Source: Roseateles_B sp051857535 (GTDB taxonomy: Bacteria; Pseudomonadota; Gammaproteobacteria; Burkholderiales; Burkholderiaceae_C). Taken from it: a stretch of DNA of 64,000 nt. Below the pieces are notes generated by a model, which worked only from the letters and a program-made list of their open reading frames with translations, ran no database searches and was not told where the DNA came from. The stretch covers positions 434,001 through 498,000 of the forward strand of contig NZ_JBPZGY010000001.1 of NCBI RefSeq assembly GCF_051857535.1. The letters are read 5' to 3'. The stretch's first letter is position 1; each line of letters begins with the position of its first letter. Positions 42,838 through 52,492 of the stretch are shown here, piece by piece. Made by a program: the position numbers and the translations under genes.

Positions 42838-44493
42838 ATGAACACCACCACCCATCCCGCCGTGCCTGCTGCCCCGGGCGGCGGCAGCGGCGACATCCAG
42901 GACTGGCGCCCCGAGGACGAGCAGTTCTGGGCCCAGACCGGCAGCAAGATCGCCTACCGCAATCTCTGGATCTCGATTCCCGCGCTGTTGTGCGGCTTCG
43001 CGGTCTGGGGCATGTGGGGCATCATCACCGTGCAGATGCTCAACCTGGGCTTCCCCTTCAGCCAGGCCGAGCTCTTCACGCTGACGGCCATCGCCGGCAT
43101 CTCCGGCGCCACCATGCGCATCCCGGCCTCCTTCCTGATCCGCATGGCCGGCGGCCGCAACACCATCTTCCTGACCACGGCCATGCTGCTGGCACCGGCC
43201 ATCGGCACGGGCATCGCGCTGCAGCACCCCGAGTGGCCGCTGTGGGTCTTCCAGCTGATGGCCCTGTGGTCCGGCGTGGGCGGCGGCAACTTCGCCTCCT
43301 CGATGTCCAACATCAGCACCTTCTTCCCCAAGCGCCTGCAGGGCACGGCCCTGGGCCTGAATGCGGGCCTGGGCAACTTCGGTGTCACGACCATGCAGAT
43401 CGTGATCCCCCTGGTGATGACGGTCGGCCTCTTCGGTGCCTTCGGCGGCGAGGCCAAGGCCCTGATCAAGGACAGCGGCTGGATCTTCGGCAAGATCAAG
43501 GCGGGCACGCCCACCTACATCCAGAACGCGGGCTTCGCCTGGGTGCTGTCCCTGGTGCCCCTGGCCGTGCTGTGCTGGTTCGGCATGAACAACCTGAAGA
43601 CGGTGACGCCCAACAGCGGCTCGCCCATCAGCGCCTTCCTGAAGATCGTCTACCTGTACTCGCTGGCCTTCATTCCCTCGATCGGCATGCTGTACCTGTA
43701 CCTGCCGGCACCGACGGGCCTGGGCCTCTTGAACATGTGGGTCGCCATCCCGCTGGACATCATCGCCGCGCTGCTGGTGATGAAGCTGGCCGCCTTCGGC
43801 ACCATGAAGGAGAACGTGGCCAAGCAGTTCGAGATCTTCAGGAACAAGCACACCTGGAGCATGACGGCGCTGTACGTCGTGACCTTCGGTAGCTTCATCG
43901 GCTTCTCCATGGCCCTGCCGCTGGCCATCACGGTGATCTTCGGCTTCATCCACGCGCCGGATGCCGCCGGCGTCATGCAGCACACGCTGAAGAATCCCAA
44001 CGCCCCGTCCGCACTGACCTACGCCTGGATCGGCCCCTTTGTCGGTGCCGCTGTGCGCCCCATCGGCGGCTGGATTTCGGACAAGGTCGGCGGCTCCATC
44101 GTCACCCAGGTCATCTCGGCCATCATGGTCGTGGCCTCGGCCGCGGTGGGCTACGTGATGATGCAGGCCTACGGCTCCTCGGCCCCCGAGCAGTACTTCC
44201 CCATGTTCATGGGCCTCTTCGTGCTGCTCTTCGCCGCCAGCGGCGTGGGCAATGGCTCGACCTTCCGCAGCGTGGGCTTCATCTTCGACCGCCAGCAGGC
44301 CGGGCCCGTGCTGGGCTGGACCTCGGCCGTTGCCGCCTACGGCGCCTTCATCGCCCCCGTGCTGATCGGCCAGCAGATCAAGGCCGGCACGCCGCAGTAC
44401 GCCTTCTACGGCTTCTCTGTCTTCTACGCCGTGTGCCTGGTGCTGAACTGGTGGTTCTACCTGCGCGCCAAGGCCTATGTGAAGAACCCCTGA
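42838..44493 (+). CDS. narK2: Nitrate/nitrite antiporter NarK2
   Basis: This 551-residue NarK2-type MFS protein is longer than NarK1. It has an N-terminal cytosolic extension (DIQDWRPEDEQFWAQTGSKI) and long internal loops. The nitrate signatures are GVGGGNFASSMSNISTFFPK and, in the second half, SGVGNGSTFRSVGFIFDRQQ. This type exchanges nitrate for nitrite once nitrite is made. An AGGAG site precedes the start. It lies 78 bp before narG. Confidence 0.92.
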   Translation: MNTTTHPAVPAAPGGGSGDIQDWRPEDEQFWAQTGSKIAYRNLWISIPALLCGFAVWGMWGIITVQMLNLGFPFSQAELFTLTAIAGISGATMRIPASFLIRMAGGRNTIFLTTAMLLAPAIGTGIALQHPEWPLWVFQLMALWSGVGGGNFASSMSNISTFFPKRLQGTALGLNAGLGNFGVTTMQIVIPLVMTVGLFGAFGGEAKALIKDSGWIFGKIKAGTPTYIQNAGFAWVLSLVPLAVLCWFGMNNLKTVTPNSGSPISAFLKIVYLYSLAFIPSIGMLYLYLPAPTGLGLLNMWVAIPLDIIAALLVMKLAAFGTMKENVAKQFEIFRNKHTWSMTALYVVTFGSFIGFSMALPLAITVIFGFIHAPDAAGVMQHTLKNPNAPSALTYAWIGPFVGAAVRPIGGWISDKVGGSIVTQVISAIMVVASAAVGYVMMQAYGSSAPEQYFPMFMGLFVLLFAASGVGNGSTFRSVGFIFDRQQAGPVLGWTSAVAAYGAFIAPVLIGQQIKAGTPQYAFYGFSVFYAVCLVLNWWFYLRAKAYVKNP

Positions 44494-44571
44494 GGCCCCG
44501 CACCCGACACGCATTCGCCGGCCGGCCTCGCCCCAGGAGGCGGGCCGCACCCCAAGACACAGGATCAGCAT

Positions 44572-47500
44572 ATGAGCCACTTTCTCGACCGACTGAGCTA
44601 CTTCGCCCAGCCCAAGGAAGACTTCGCCGACGGCCATGGCCGCGTCACCGGCGAAGACCGCACCTGGGAAGACGCCTACCGCAACCGCTGGGCCCACGAC
44701 AAGATCGTGCGCTCCACCCATGGCACCAACTGCACGGGCTCCTGCTCGTGGAAGATCTACGTGAAGGGCGGCATCGTCACCTGGGAGACCCAGCAGACCG
44801 ACTACCCCCGCACCCGCCCGGACCTGCCCAACCACGAGCCCCGCGGCTGCGCCCGCGGCGCCTCCTACAGCTGGTACCTCTACAGCGCCAACCGCGTGAA
44901 GTACCCCATGGTGCGCGGCGCCCTGCTCAAGCACTGGCGTGCCGCGCGCGCCGTGGCCAAGAGCCCGGTGGACGCATGGACCAATATCGTCGAGAACCAG
45001 GACGCCCGCCGTGAATGGCAGCAGGAGCGCGGCCTGGGCGGCTTCGTGCGTTCCAGCTGGGACGAGGTCAACGAGATCATCGCCAGCGCCAACATCTACA
45101 CCGTCAAGAAGCACGGCCCGGACCGCGTGATCGGCTTCTCGCCCATCCCGGCCATGTCCATGATCAGCTACGCGGCCGGCAGCCGCTACCTGAGCCTGCT
45201 GGGCGGCGTCTGCATGAGCTTCTACGACTGGTACTGCGACCTGCCGCCCTCCAGCCCGCAGATCTGGGGCGAGCAGACCGACGTGCCCGAGAGCGCCGAC
45301 TGGTACAACAGCAACTACATCATCGCCTGGGGCTCCAACGTGCCCCAGACCCGCACGCCGGACGCGCACTTCTTCACCGAGGTCCGCTACAAGGGCACCA
45401 AGACGGTGGCCATCACGCCGGACTACGCCGAGATCTCCAAGCTGGCCGACATCTGGATGCACCCCAAGCAGGGCACCGATGCCGCCATCGCCATGGCCAT
45501 GGGGCATGTGATCTTCAAGGAGTTCTACTTCGAGAAGCGCAGTGCCTACTTCGACGACTACGCACGCCGCTACACCGACCTGCCGCTGCTGGTCCAGCTC
45601 AAGAAGACCACGACGCCGGACGGTCGCACCCTGCTGGTCCCGGACCGCTACCTGCGCGCCAGCGACTTCGGCGGCAAGCTGGGCCAGGACAACAACCCCG
45701 ACTGGAAGACCCTGGCCTTCGACCAGGACGGCAAGGTGGTGGTGCCCAACGGCTCCATCGGCTTCCGCTGGGGTGCCAGCGAGCGCGAGGACCTCGGCAA
45801 GTGGAACCTGGAGAACAAGGAAGCCCGCGGCAACAGCGACGTGACCCTGCGCCTCTCGCTGCTGGAGGCCAAGGCGCCGCAGCATGAGATCGCGGACGTC
45901 GGCTTCCCCTACTTCGGCGGCATCGAGTCCCCGCAGTTCACCGCCAACAAGCAGCAGGACGTGCTGGCCCGCAAGGTGCCGGTGCAGCGCCTGAAGCTGG
46001 GCAAGCACGAGGACGCCGCCGAGGTGCTGGTGGCCACCGTCTTCGACCTGCAGGTCGCGCAGTACGGCGTGGACCGCGGCCTGGGCGACGACTGCCCCAC
46101 GAGCTACGACGACAACAAGCCCTATACCCCCGCCTGGGCCGAGCACATCACCGGCGTCAAGCGCGAGCAGATCAGCACCGTGGCCCGCGAGTTCGCCGAC
46201 AACGCCGACAAGACCCGCGGCCGCTCCATGGTCATCATCGGTGCCGCGATGAACCACTGGTACCACTGCGACATGAACTACCGCGGCATCATCAACATGC
46301 TGATGATGTGCGGCTGCATCGGCCAGACCGGCGGCGGTTGGGCGCATTACGTGGGCCAGGAGAAGCTGCGCCCGCAGACCGGCTGGACGGCCCTGGCCTT
46401 CGCGCTGGACTGGATCCGCCCGCCGCGCCAGATGAACTCCACCAGCTTCTTCTACGCCCACACCGACCAGTGGCGCTATGAAAAGCTCGACGTGCAGGAG
46501 GTGCTCTCGCCCCTGGCCGACAAGTCCAAGTTCGGCGGCAGCCTGATCGACTACAACGTGCGCGCCGAGCGCATGGGCTGGCTGCCCAGCGCCCCGCAGC
46601 TGCAGACCAACCCGATCGAGGTGGTGAAGTCGGCGCAGGCCCAGGGCCTGGACGCCAAGGACTATGCCGTCAAGGCGCTGAAGGACGGCAGCCTGCGCAT
46701 GAGCTGCGAGGACCCGGACCATCCGGACAACTGGCCGCGCAATATGTTCGTGTGGCGCTCCAACATCCTGGGCTCGTCGGGCAAGGGCCACGAGTACTTC
46801 CTCAAGCACCTGCTGGGCACCACCAACGGCGTGCAGGGCAAGGACCTCGGCCGCGACGACGCCAAGCCCGAGGAAGTGGTCTGGCACGACAAGGCGCCCG
46901 AAGGCAAGCTGGACCTGCTGGTCACGCTGGACTTCCGCATGAGCACGACCTGCCTCTACTCGGACATCGTGCTGCCCACCGCCACCTGGTACGAGAAGAA
47001 CGACCTCAACACCAGCGACATGCACCCCTTCATCCACCCGCTCTCCACGGCGGTGGATCCAGCCTGGCAGGCTCGCAGCGACTGGGAGATCTACAAGGGC
47101 TTCGCCAAGAGCGTGTCCGAGCTCTGCGTCGGCCACCTGGGCGTGGAGAAGGAAGTGGTGCTGACGCCGCTGATGCATGACAGCCCCGCCGAGCTGGCCC
47201 AGCCCTTTGACGTGAAGGAATGGAAGAAGGGCGAGGTCGACCTGATCCCCGGCAAGACCGCGCCGCAGATCGCCGTCGTCGAGCGCGACTACCCCAATCT
47301 CTACAAGCGCTTCACCGCCCTGGGCCCCTTGATGAACAAGGTCGGCAACGGTGGCAAGGGCATAGGCTGGGACACCCAGACCGAGGTCGAGCAGTTGGCT
47401 GAGCTCAACGGCCGGGTGCGCGAGGAAGGCGTCACCAAGGGGATGCCCAAGATCGAGAGCGACATCGACGCCACCGAGGTGGTGCTGATGCTGGCCCCCG

Positions 47501-48348
47501 AGACCAACGGCCACGTGGCCGTGAAGGCCTGGGACGCGCTGTCCAAGCAGACGGGCCGCGAGCATGCCCACCTGGCCCTGCACCGCGAGGACGAGAAGAT
47601 CCGCTTCCGCGACATCCAGGCGCAGCCGCGCAAGATCATCTCCTCGCCCACGTGGTCCGGGCTGGAGAGCGAGAAGGTCTCCTACAACGCCGGCTACACC
47701 AATGTGCACGAGCTGATCCCATGGCGCACCCTGACCGGCCGCCAGCAGTTCTACCAGGACCACCCCTGGATGCGGGCCTTCGGCGAGGGCTTCAGCAGCT
47801 ATCGCCCGCCGGTGGACCTGAAGACCCTGCACGAGGTCCAGGGCAAGAAGCCCAACGGCCACAAGGAGATCGCGCTCAACTTCATCACGCCGCACCAGAA
47901 GTGGGGCATCCACTCGACCTACAGCGACAACCTCATGATGCTGACGCTGAACCGCGGCGGCTCGGTGGTGTGGCTCTCGGAGGAGGACGCGAAGGAAGCG
48001 GGCATCGAGGACAACGACTGGATCGAGCTCTTCAACAGCAACGGCGCGATCGCGGCGCGGGCGGTGGTCAGCCAGCGCGTGAACAAGGGCATGACGCTCA
48101 TGTACCACTCGCAGGAAAAGATCATCAACACCCCGGGAGCGGAGATCACCGGCACGCGCGGCGGCATCCACAACTCGGTGACCCGCATCGTCACCAAGCC
48201 CACGCACATGATCGGCGGCTACGCGCAGCTGAGCTACGGCTTCAACTACTACGGAACGATCGGCACCAACCGCGATGAATTCGTGCTGGTGCGCAAGATG
48301 GCCAAGGTGGACTGGCTCGACGAGGAGTCGGGCCACCACGCAGCCTGA
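44572..48348 (+). CDS. narG: Respiratory nitrate reductase alpha subunit NarG
   Basis: This 1258-residue molybdopterin (bis-MGD) subunit reduces nitrate to nitrite at the cytosolic face. The FS0 cluster ligands are His50, Cys54, Cys58 and Cys93 (HGTNCTGSCSW and RGCARGASY), matching E. coli His49/Cys53/Cys57/Cys92. The Mo-ligand Asp is in FYDWYCDLPP near residue 223. It is full length (E. coli 1247). A long antisense frame overlaps it but lacks ribosome sites and protein character. The 145-bp gap to narH is longer than usual. Confidence 0.97.
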   Translation: MSHFLDRLSYFAQPKEDFADGHGRVTGEDRTWEDAYRNRWAHDKIVRSTHGTNCTGSCSWKIYVKGGIVTWETQQTDYPRTRPDLPNHEPRGCARGASYSWYLYSANRVKYPMVRGALLKHWRAARAVAKSPVDAWTNIVENQDARREWQQERGLGGFVRSSWDEVNEIIASANIYTVKKHGPDRVIGFSPIPAMSMISYAAGSRYLSLLGGVCMSFYDWYCDLPPSSPQIWGEQTDVPESADWYNSNYIIAWGSNVPQTRTPDAHFFTEVRYKGTKTVAITPDYAEISKLADIWMHPKQGTDAAIAMAMGHVIFKEFYFEKRSAYFDDYARRYTDLPLLVQLKKTTTPDGRTLLVPDRYLRASDFGGKLGQDNNPDWKTLAFDQDGKVVVPNGSIGFRWGASEREDLGKWNLENKEARGNSDVTLRLSLLEAKAPQHEIADVGFPYFGGIESPQFTANKQQDVLARKVPVQRLKLGKHEDAAEVLVATVFDLQVAQYGVDRGLGDDCPTSYDDNKPYTPAWAEHITGVKREQISTVAREFADNADKTRGRSMVIIGAAMNHWYHCDMNYRGIINMLMMCGCIGQTGGGWAHYVGQEKLRPQTGWTALAFALDWIRPPRQMNSTSFFYAHTDQWRYEKLDVQEVLSPLADKSKFGGSLIDYNVRAERMGWLPSAPQLQTNPIEVVKSAQAQGLDAKDYAVKALKDGSLRMSCEDPDHPDNWPRNMFVWRSNILGSSGKGHEYFLKHLLGTTNGVQGKDLGRDDAKPEEVVWHDKAPEGKLDLLVTLDFRMSTTCLYSDIVLPTATWYEKNDLNTSDMHPFIHPLSTAVDPAWQARSDWEIYKGFAKSVSELCVGHLGVEKEVVLTPLMHDSPAELAQPFDVKEWKKGEVDLIPGKTAPQIAVVERDYPNLYKRFTALGPLMNKVGNGGKGIGWDTQTEVEQLAELNGRVREEGVTKGMPKIESDIDATEVVLMLAPETNGHVAVKAWDALSKQTGREHAHLALHREDEKIRFRDIQAQPRKIISSPTWSGLESEKVSYNAGYTNVHELIPWRTLTGRQQFYQDHPWMRAFGEGFSSYRPPVDLKTLHEVQGKKPNGHKEIALNFITPHQKWGIHSTYSDNLMMLTLNRGGSVVWLSEEDAKEAGIEDNDWIELFNSNGAIAARAVVSQRVNKGMTLMYHSQEKIINTPGAEITGTRGGIHNSVTRIVTKPTHMIGGYAQLSYGFNYYGTIGTNRDEFVLVRKMAKVDWLDEESGHHAA

Positions 48349-48493
48349 TCTTCAAGGCTGTTCTTCCATGGACATCCAGTTTTCGACGGCACGGGGGAGG
48401 GCGCTGCTTGCTAGCTCCTTCCTTCTCACTGAAGCGTCCTCTCCCGAGGCCTTCGGAACTGACTCAGCGATCTGATAGACAAGGAGTTCCGCG

Positions 48494-50017
48494 ATGAAAG
48501 TTCGCGCACAAATCGGCATGGTGCTGAACCTGGACAAGTGCATCGGTTGCCACACTTGCTCCGTCACCTGCAAGAACGTCTGGACCAACCGCTCCGGCAT
48601 GGAGTACGCCTGGTTCAACAACGTCGAGTCCAAGCCCGGCATTGGCTATCCCAAGGAATGGGAGAACCAGGACCGCTGGCATGGCGGCTGGATGCGCAAG
48701 CCCGACGGCAGCATCGTTCCCCGGCAGGGCGGCAAGTGGAAGCTGCTGATGCGCATCTTCGCCAACCCGAACCTGCCCGAGATCGACGACTACTACGAGC
48801 CCTTCACCTTCGACTACGACCACCTGCAGTCGGCACCGAAGTCCAAGGCCGCGCCTACCGCGCGCCCGCGCAGCCTGATCACGGGCCAGCGCATGGAGAA
48901 GATCCAGTGGGGCCCGAACTGGGAGGAAATCCTCGGCGGTGAATTCTCCAAGCGCAGCAAGGACGCCAACTTCGAGAACGTGCAGAAGGAGATCTACGGC
49001 CAGTTCGAGAACACCTTCATGATGTACCTGCCGCGCCTGTGCGAGCACTGCCTCAATCCGGCGTGCGTGGCCTCCTGCCCCTCGGGCTCCATCTACAAGC
49101 GCGAGGAGGACGGCATCGTCCTGATCGACCAGGACAAGTGCCGCGGCTGGCGCATGTGCGTCTCGGGCTGCCCCTACAAGAAGATCTACTACAACTGGCA
49201 GAGCGGCAAGGCCGAGAAGTGCGTGTTCTGCTACCCCCGCATCGAGTCGGGCCAGCCCACCGTCTGCTCCGAGACCTGCGTGGGCCGCATCCGCTACCTG
49301 GGCGTGCTGCTCTACGACGCCGACCGCATCGAGCAAGCCGCCTCCATCAAGGACGACAAGGCCTTGTACCAGGCCCAGCTGGACATCTTCCTCGACCCCA
49401 ACGACCCGGCCGTGATCGAGCAGGCCCGCAAGGACGGCGTGCCCGAGGCCTGGCTCGTGGCCGCCCGCAAGAGCCCCGTCTACAAGATGGCCGTGGACTG
49501 GAAGGTGGCCCTGCCGCTGCACCCCGAGTACCGCACCCTGCCCATGGTCTGGTACGTGCCGCCGCTCTCGCCCATCAGCGCCGCGGCCAATGCCGGCCAT
49601 GTGGGTGTCAACGGCCTGATCCCCGACGTCAAGCAGCTGCGCATCCCCGTGCAGTACCTGGCCAATATGCTCACCGCCGGCGACGTGCAGCCGGTCGAGC
49701 GCGCCCTGGAGCGCATGCTGGCCATGCGCGCCTACCAGCGCGGCAAGCATGTGGACGGCGTGGAGGACAAGGCCGTGCTGGACCAGGTCGGCCTGCTCAA
49801 GAACGAGGTCGAGGACATGTACCAGGTCATGGCCATCGCCAACTACGAGGACCGCTTCGTCATCCCGACCACGCACCGCGAGTACGCCGAGAACGCGTAT
49901 GACCTGCGCGGCGGCTGCGGCTTCAGCTTCGGCAACGGCTGCTCCGACGGCCAGACCGAGACCAGCCTCTTCGGCGGTGACAAGAAGCGCACCATCCCCA
50001 TCAAGACCACGGTCTGA
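48494..50017 (+). CDS. narH: Respiratory nitrate reductase beta subunit NarH
   Basis: This 507-residue iron-sulfur subunit carries electrons from NarI to NarG. Four Cys groups are visible: C16/C19/C22/C26 (CIGCHTCSVTC), CEHCLNPACVASC, CRGWRMCVSGC and CVFCYPRIESGQPTVCSETC. Trp replaces one Cys in the third group, giving the known 3Fe-4S centre. AAGGAG lies upstream of the start. A 130-bp gap with two palindromes separates it from narJ. Confidence 0.97.
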   Translation: MKVRAQIGMVLNLDKCIGCHTCSVTCKNVWTNRSGMEYAWFNNVESKPGIGYPKEWENQDRWHGGWMRKPDGSIVPRQGGKWKLLMRIFANPNLPEIDDYYEPFTFDYDHLQSAPKSKAAPTARPRSLITGQRMEKIQWGPNWEEILGGEFSKRSKDANFENVQKEIYGQFENTFMMYLPRLCEHCLNPACVASCPSGSIYKREEDGIVLIDQDKCRGWRMCVSGCPYKKIYYNWQSGKAEKCVFCYPRIESGQPTVCSETCVGRIRYLGVLLYDADRIEQAASIKDDKALYQAQLDIFLDPNDPAVIEQARKDGVPEAWLVAARKSPVYKMAVDWKVALPLHPEYRTLPMVWYVPPLSPISAAANAGHVGVNGLIPDVKQLRIPVQYLANMLTAGDVQPVERALERMLAMRAYQRGKHVDGVEDKAVLDQVGLLKNEVEDMYQVMAIANYEDRFVIPTTHREYAENAYDLRGGCGFSFGNGCSDGQTETSLFGGDKKRTIPIKTTV

Positions 50018-50042
50018 ACGTCCACCCCCTACGCGCTGCGCG

Positions 50043-50074
50043 CGCCCCCTCGAGGGGGCGGGCCTGCAGGCCCG
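50043..50074. repeat. Two adjacent perfect palindromes between narH and narJ
   Basis: An 18-nt palindrome, CGCCCCCTCGAGGGGGCG (50043-50060), is followed with a 2-nt overlap by a 16-nt palindrome, CGGGCCTGCAGGCCCG (50059-50074). They lie in the only large gap of the narHJI part. They could form mRNA stem-loops that set the lower expression of narJ/narI or protect the narGH message. Confidence 0.6.
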
Positions 50075-50147
50075 GCAAAGCCGGATCCTCAGGCCCCGCT
50101 CGGCAGGACGCCGACGGGCGCGGTGGCAGCGCAGCAAGGAGATGAAG

Positions 50148-50858
50148 ATGAAACGAACGAAATCCGAGACGGCATCGCGCGGCATGAGCCTCAGCTGCCG
50201 CGTCCTGGCCCGGCTGCTGGACTACCCCGGCGACGAGATGCTGGCGGCCCTGCCTGAGCTGCAGGCCGCGCTGCGAGAGGAGGGCGCCCTGAGCGCCGAG
50301 CGCCTGCGTGAGCTGGAGTCCCTGATCGCCTGGATGGCGAGCCGGGACCGCTTTGCCCTGCAGTCCGAGTATGTGGAGACCTTCGACCGCGGCCGCGCCA
50401 CCAGCCTGCATCTCTTCGAGCATGTGCATGGCGACTCGCGCGAGCGCGGCCCGGCCCTGGTGGACCTGGCCAAGACCTATGAGTCCGCCGGTGTCTTCTT
50501 CGACGCCAAGGAATTGCCCGACTACCTGCCCGTGGTGCTGGAGTTCGCCTCCACGCAACCCCCGGCGCTGGCGGCCGGTTTCCTGGCAGAGATGGCCCAC
50601 ATCCTCAACGCCATCCACAGCGCCCTGATCAAGCGCGGCGTCAAGCCCTGGGCCGCCGCCATCGGCGCCGTGCTGGAGCTGGCGGGCGAGACGCCGCAGG
50701 CCGTGCAGATCACCGTCGATGAACCCCTGGACGAGGCCTGGGTCGAGCCCGCTGCCTTCGAGGGCTGCAGCTCACGCGGCCAGAGCAAGCCCGGCAGCCC
50801 GCAGCCGGTGCACATCGTCCGTCGTCAAGAAACCCAAAAGCAAGGAGTGCGCGCATGA
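50148..50858 (+). CDS. narJ: Nitrate reductase assembly chaperone NarJ
   Basis: This 236-residue chaperone binds apo-NarG and allows cofactor insertion. The typical N-terminal segment is SLSCRVLARLLDYPGDEML, and the core LQSEYVETFDRGRATSLHLF then HVHGDSRERGPALVDLAKTY is diagnostic. The start at 50148 is chosen because AAGGAG stands 6 nt upstream; an ATG at 50142 is too close to it. The stop overlaps narI by ATGA. Confidence 0.95.
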   Translation: MKRTKSETASRGMSLSCRVLARLLDYPGDEMLAALPELQAALREEGALSAERLRELESLIAWMASRDRFALQSEYVETFDRGRATSLHLFEHVHGDSRERGPALVDLAKTYESAGVFFDAKELPDYLPVVLEFASTQPPALAAGFLAEMAHILNAIHSALIKRGVKPWAAAIGAVLELAGETPQAVQITVDEPLDEAWVEPAAFEGCSSRGQSKPGSPQPVHIVRRQETQKQGVRA

Positions 50859-51601
50859 GCCCCGCATCCAGCCTCGCCAGCTCACCGCTGGACTTCGCCC
50901 TGTTCGGCGTCTATCCCTACATCGCCCTGACCGTGTTCCTGGTCGGCAGCCTGCTGCGCTTCGACCGCGATCAGTACAGCTGGAAGAGCGACTCCTCCCA
51001 GTTGCTGCGCGCCGGCAGCCTGCGCTGGGGCAGCAACCTCTTTCACATAGGCGTGCTCTTCCTGTTCTTTGGTCACACCGTGGGCATGTTGACGCCCCAC
51101 TTCCTGTACGAGCACTTCATCAGCGCCGGCAACAAGCAGCTGATGGCCATGGTCAGCGGCGGCATTGCCGGCCTGCTGGGCTTCGCTGGCGTCAGCATCC
51201 TGCTGCACCGCCGCCTGTCGGACGAGCGCATCCGCATCAACAGCAAGACCAGCGACATCCTGCTGCTCGTGCTGCTGTGGATCCAGCTGGCCCTGGGCTT
51301 GGCCACCATTCCTCTGTCGGCCCAGCACCTGGACGGCGGCATGATGATGCAACTGGCCGAGTGGGCCCAGCGCATCGTCACCTTCCGCGGCGGTGCTACC
51401 GAGATGCTGGCCGGCGCCTCCTGGGTGTTCAAGCTGCACATGTTCCTGGGCATGACGGTGTTCGTGGTCTTCCCCTTCACCCGTCTGGTTCATGTGTGGA
51501 GTGGCTTCGGTACGCTGGCCTATGTGTTCCGCCCGTATCAACTGGTGCGCAGCCGGCGCATCAGCCTGCCGGCCGGTCACACCACGCCGCAACAACGCTG
51601 A
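50855..51601 (+). CDS. narI: Respiratory nitrate reductase gamma subunit NarI (cytochrome b)
   Basis: This 248-residue membrane subunit oxidises quinol and holds two hemes b. The heme ligands are H64 and H74 (NLFHIGVLFLFFGH), and two His 18 residues apart lie in HMFLGMTVFVVFPFTRLVH. Both spacings equal those of E. coli (56/66 and 187/205). There are five membrane helices. It overlaps narJ by ATGA and precedes the parvulin gene by 32 bp. Confidence 0.96.
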   Translation: MSPASSLASSPLDFALFGVYPYIALTVFLVGSLLRFDRDQYSWKSDSSQLLRAGSLRWGSNLFHIGVLFLFFGHTVGMLTPHFLYEHFISAGNKQLMAMVSGGIAGLLGFAGVSILLHRRLSDERIRINSKTSDILLLVLLWIQLALGLATIPLSAQHLDGGMMMQLAEWAQRIVTFRGGATEMLAGASWVFKLHMFLGMTVFVVFPFTRLVHVWSGFGTLAYVFRPYQLVRSRRISLPAGHTTPQQR

Positions 51602-51633
51602 ACCGCCAACGCTGAGACCCCAAGGAGATCGTC

Positions 51634-52476
51634 ATGAGTGGATGTGGTGGTGGCAGCTGCGGCTGCGGTGGTGGCAAGGGTGAGGGTTCGGTCGAGACGC
51701 TGGCGCCCATCGCGGTGGCCCGCGTGAACGACGTGGCCCTGCACGGCGCGGGCGAGGTGCTGGGCGAGGAAGAGCTGCGCCAGCGGGCCTATGGCGAGCT
51801 GCTGCGCCAGGCGGCGCAGCGCGCCGGCCTGCTGTCGGCCAGCGATCCCGGCCCGATCGACGGCGTGCACAGCGAAGCCGCCAGCGAGGCCATCGAGGCC
51901 CTGTTGGCCCGCGAGATCCAGCTCCCCGAGCCGGACGATGCGGCCTGCCGGCGCTACTACGAGGCGCACCCCCAGCGCTTCGCCCGCGGCGAGCGCGTGC
52001 GCGCCGCTCACATCCTGCTGGCGGTGACGCCGGGCGTGGACGTGGCGGCCCTGCGTGCCCATGCCGAAGGCCTGCTGGTGCGGCTGCGCTGCGAGGACGA
52101 GGCCGCCTTTGCAAAGGCCGCGGCCGAGAATTCCAACTGCCCCAGCGGTGAGCAGGGCGGGGGCCTGGGCTGGCTGACGCGCGAGGACTGCCTGCCCGAG
52201 GTGGCCAGCGTGCTCTTCGCCCAGGACGAGGCCAACCGCCACATGGGCGTGCTGCCGCGCCTGTTGAGCAGCCGCCATGGCTTCCACATCCTGCGCGTTG
52301 ACGAGCGCGAGGCCGGCGAGGTGCCGTCCTTCGAGCAGGTGCGCGGTTCCGTGGCGGCCCTGCTGCGTCACCAGCTGAGCGTGACCGCCATGCGCCAGTA
52401 CCTGGACCTGCTGGCCGGCCAGGCGCAGTTGCAGGGCGTCTCGCTGAATCAGGCCGACACGCCCCTGGTGCAGTAA
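51634..52476 (+). CDS. nar-operon parvulin-type peptidyl-prolyl isomerase (NifM/PpiC-like)
   Basis: This 280-residue protein has a C-terminal parvulin PPIase domain. VRAAHILLAVTPGVD and a CPSGEQGGGLGWLTRED segment, then SSRHGFHILRVDE, are the conserved PpiC blocks (about residues 118-225). The N-terminus MSGCGGGSCGCGGGKG is Cys/Gly-rich and could bind metal. No signal peptide or membrane helix is present, so it works in the cytosol. Position after narI and before the carbonic anhydrase suggests help in folding NarG or NarH, as NifM does for nitrogenase. That role is inferred. Confidence 0.88.
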   Translation: MSGCGGGSCGCGGGKGEGSVETLAPIAVARVNDVALHGAGEVLGEEELRQRAYGELLRQAAQRAGLLSASDPGPIDGVHSEAASEAIEALLAREIQLPEPDDAACRRYYEAHPQRFARGERVRAAHILLAVTPGVDVAALRAHAEGLLVRLRCEDEAAFAKAAAENSNCPSGEQGGGLGWLTREDCLPEVASVLFAQDEANRHMGVLPRLLSSRHGFHILRVDEREAGEVPSFEQVRGSVAALLRHQLSVTAMRQYLDLLAGQAQLQGVSLNQADTPLVQ

Positions 52477-52492
52477 GCCGGGGACCCCAGCC

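Noticed and set aside
42562..48339. A 1,925-codon open frame antisense to narK2 and narG
   Set aside because: It mirrors the strong G/C-ending codon bias of real genes, is His/Gln/Val-rich low-complexity and lacks a domain. The sense strand encodes complete NarK2 and NarG.
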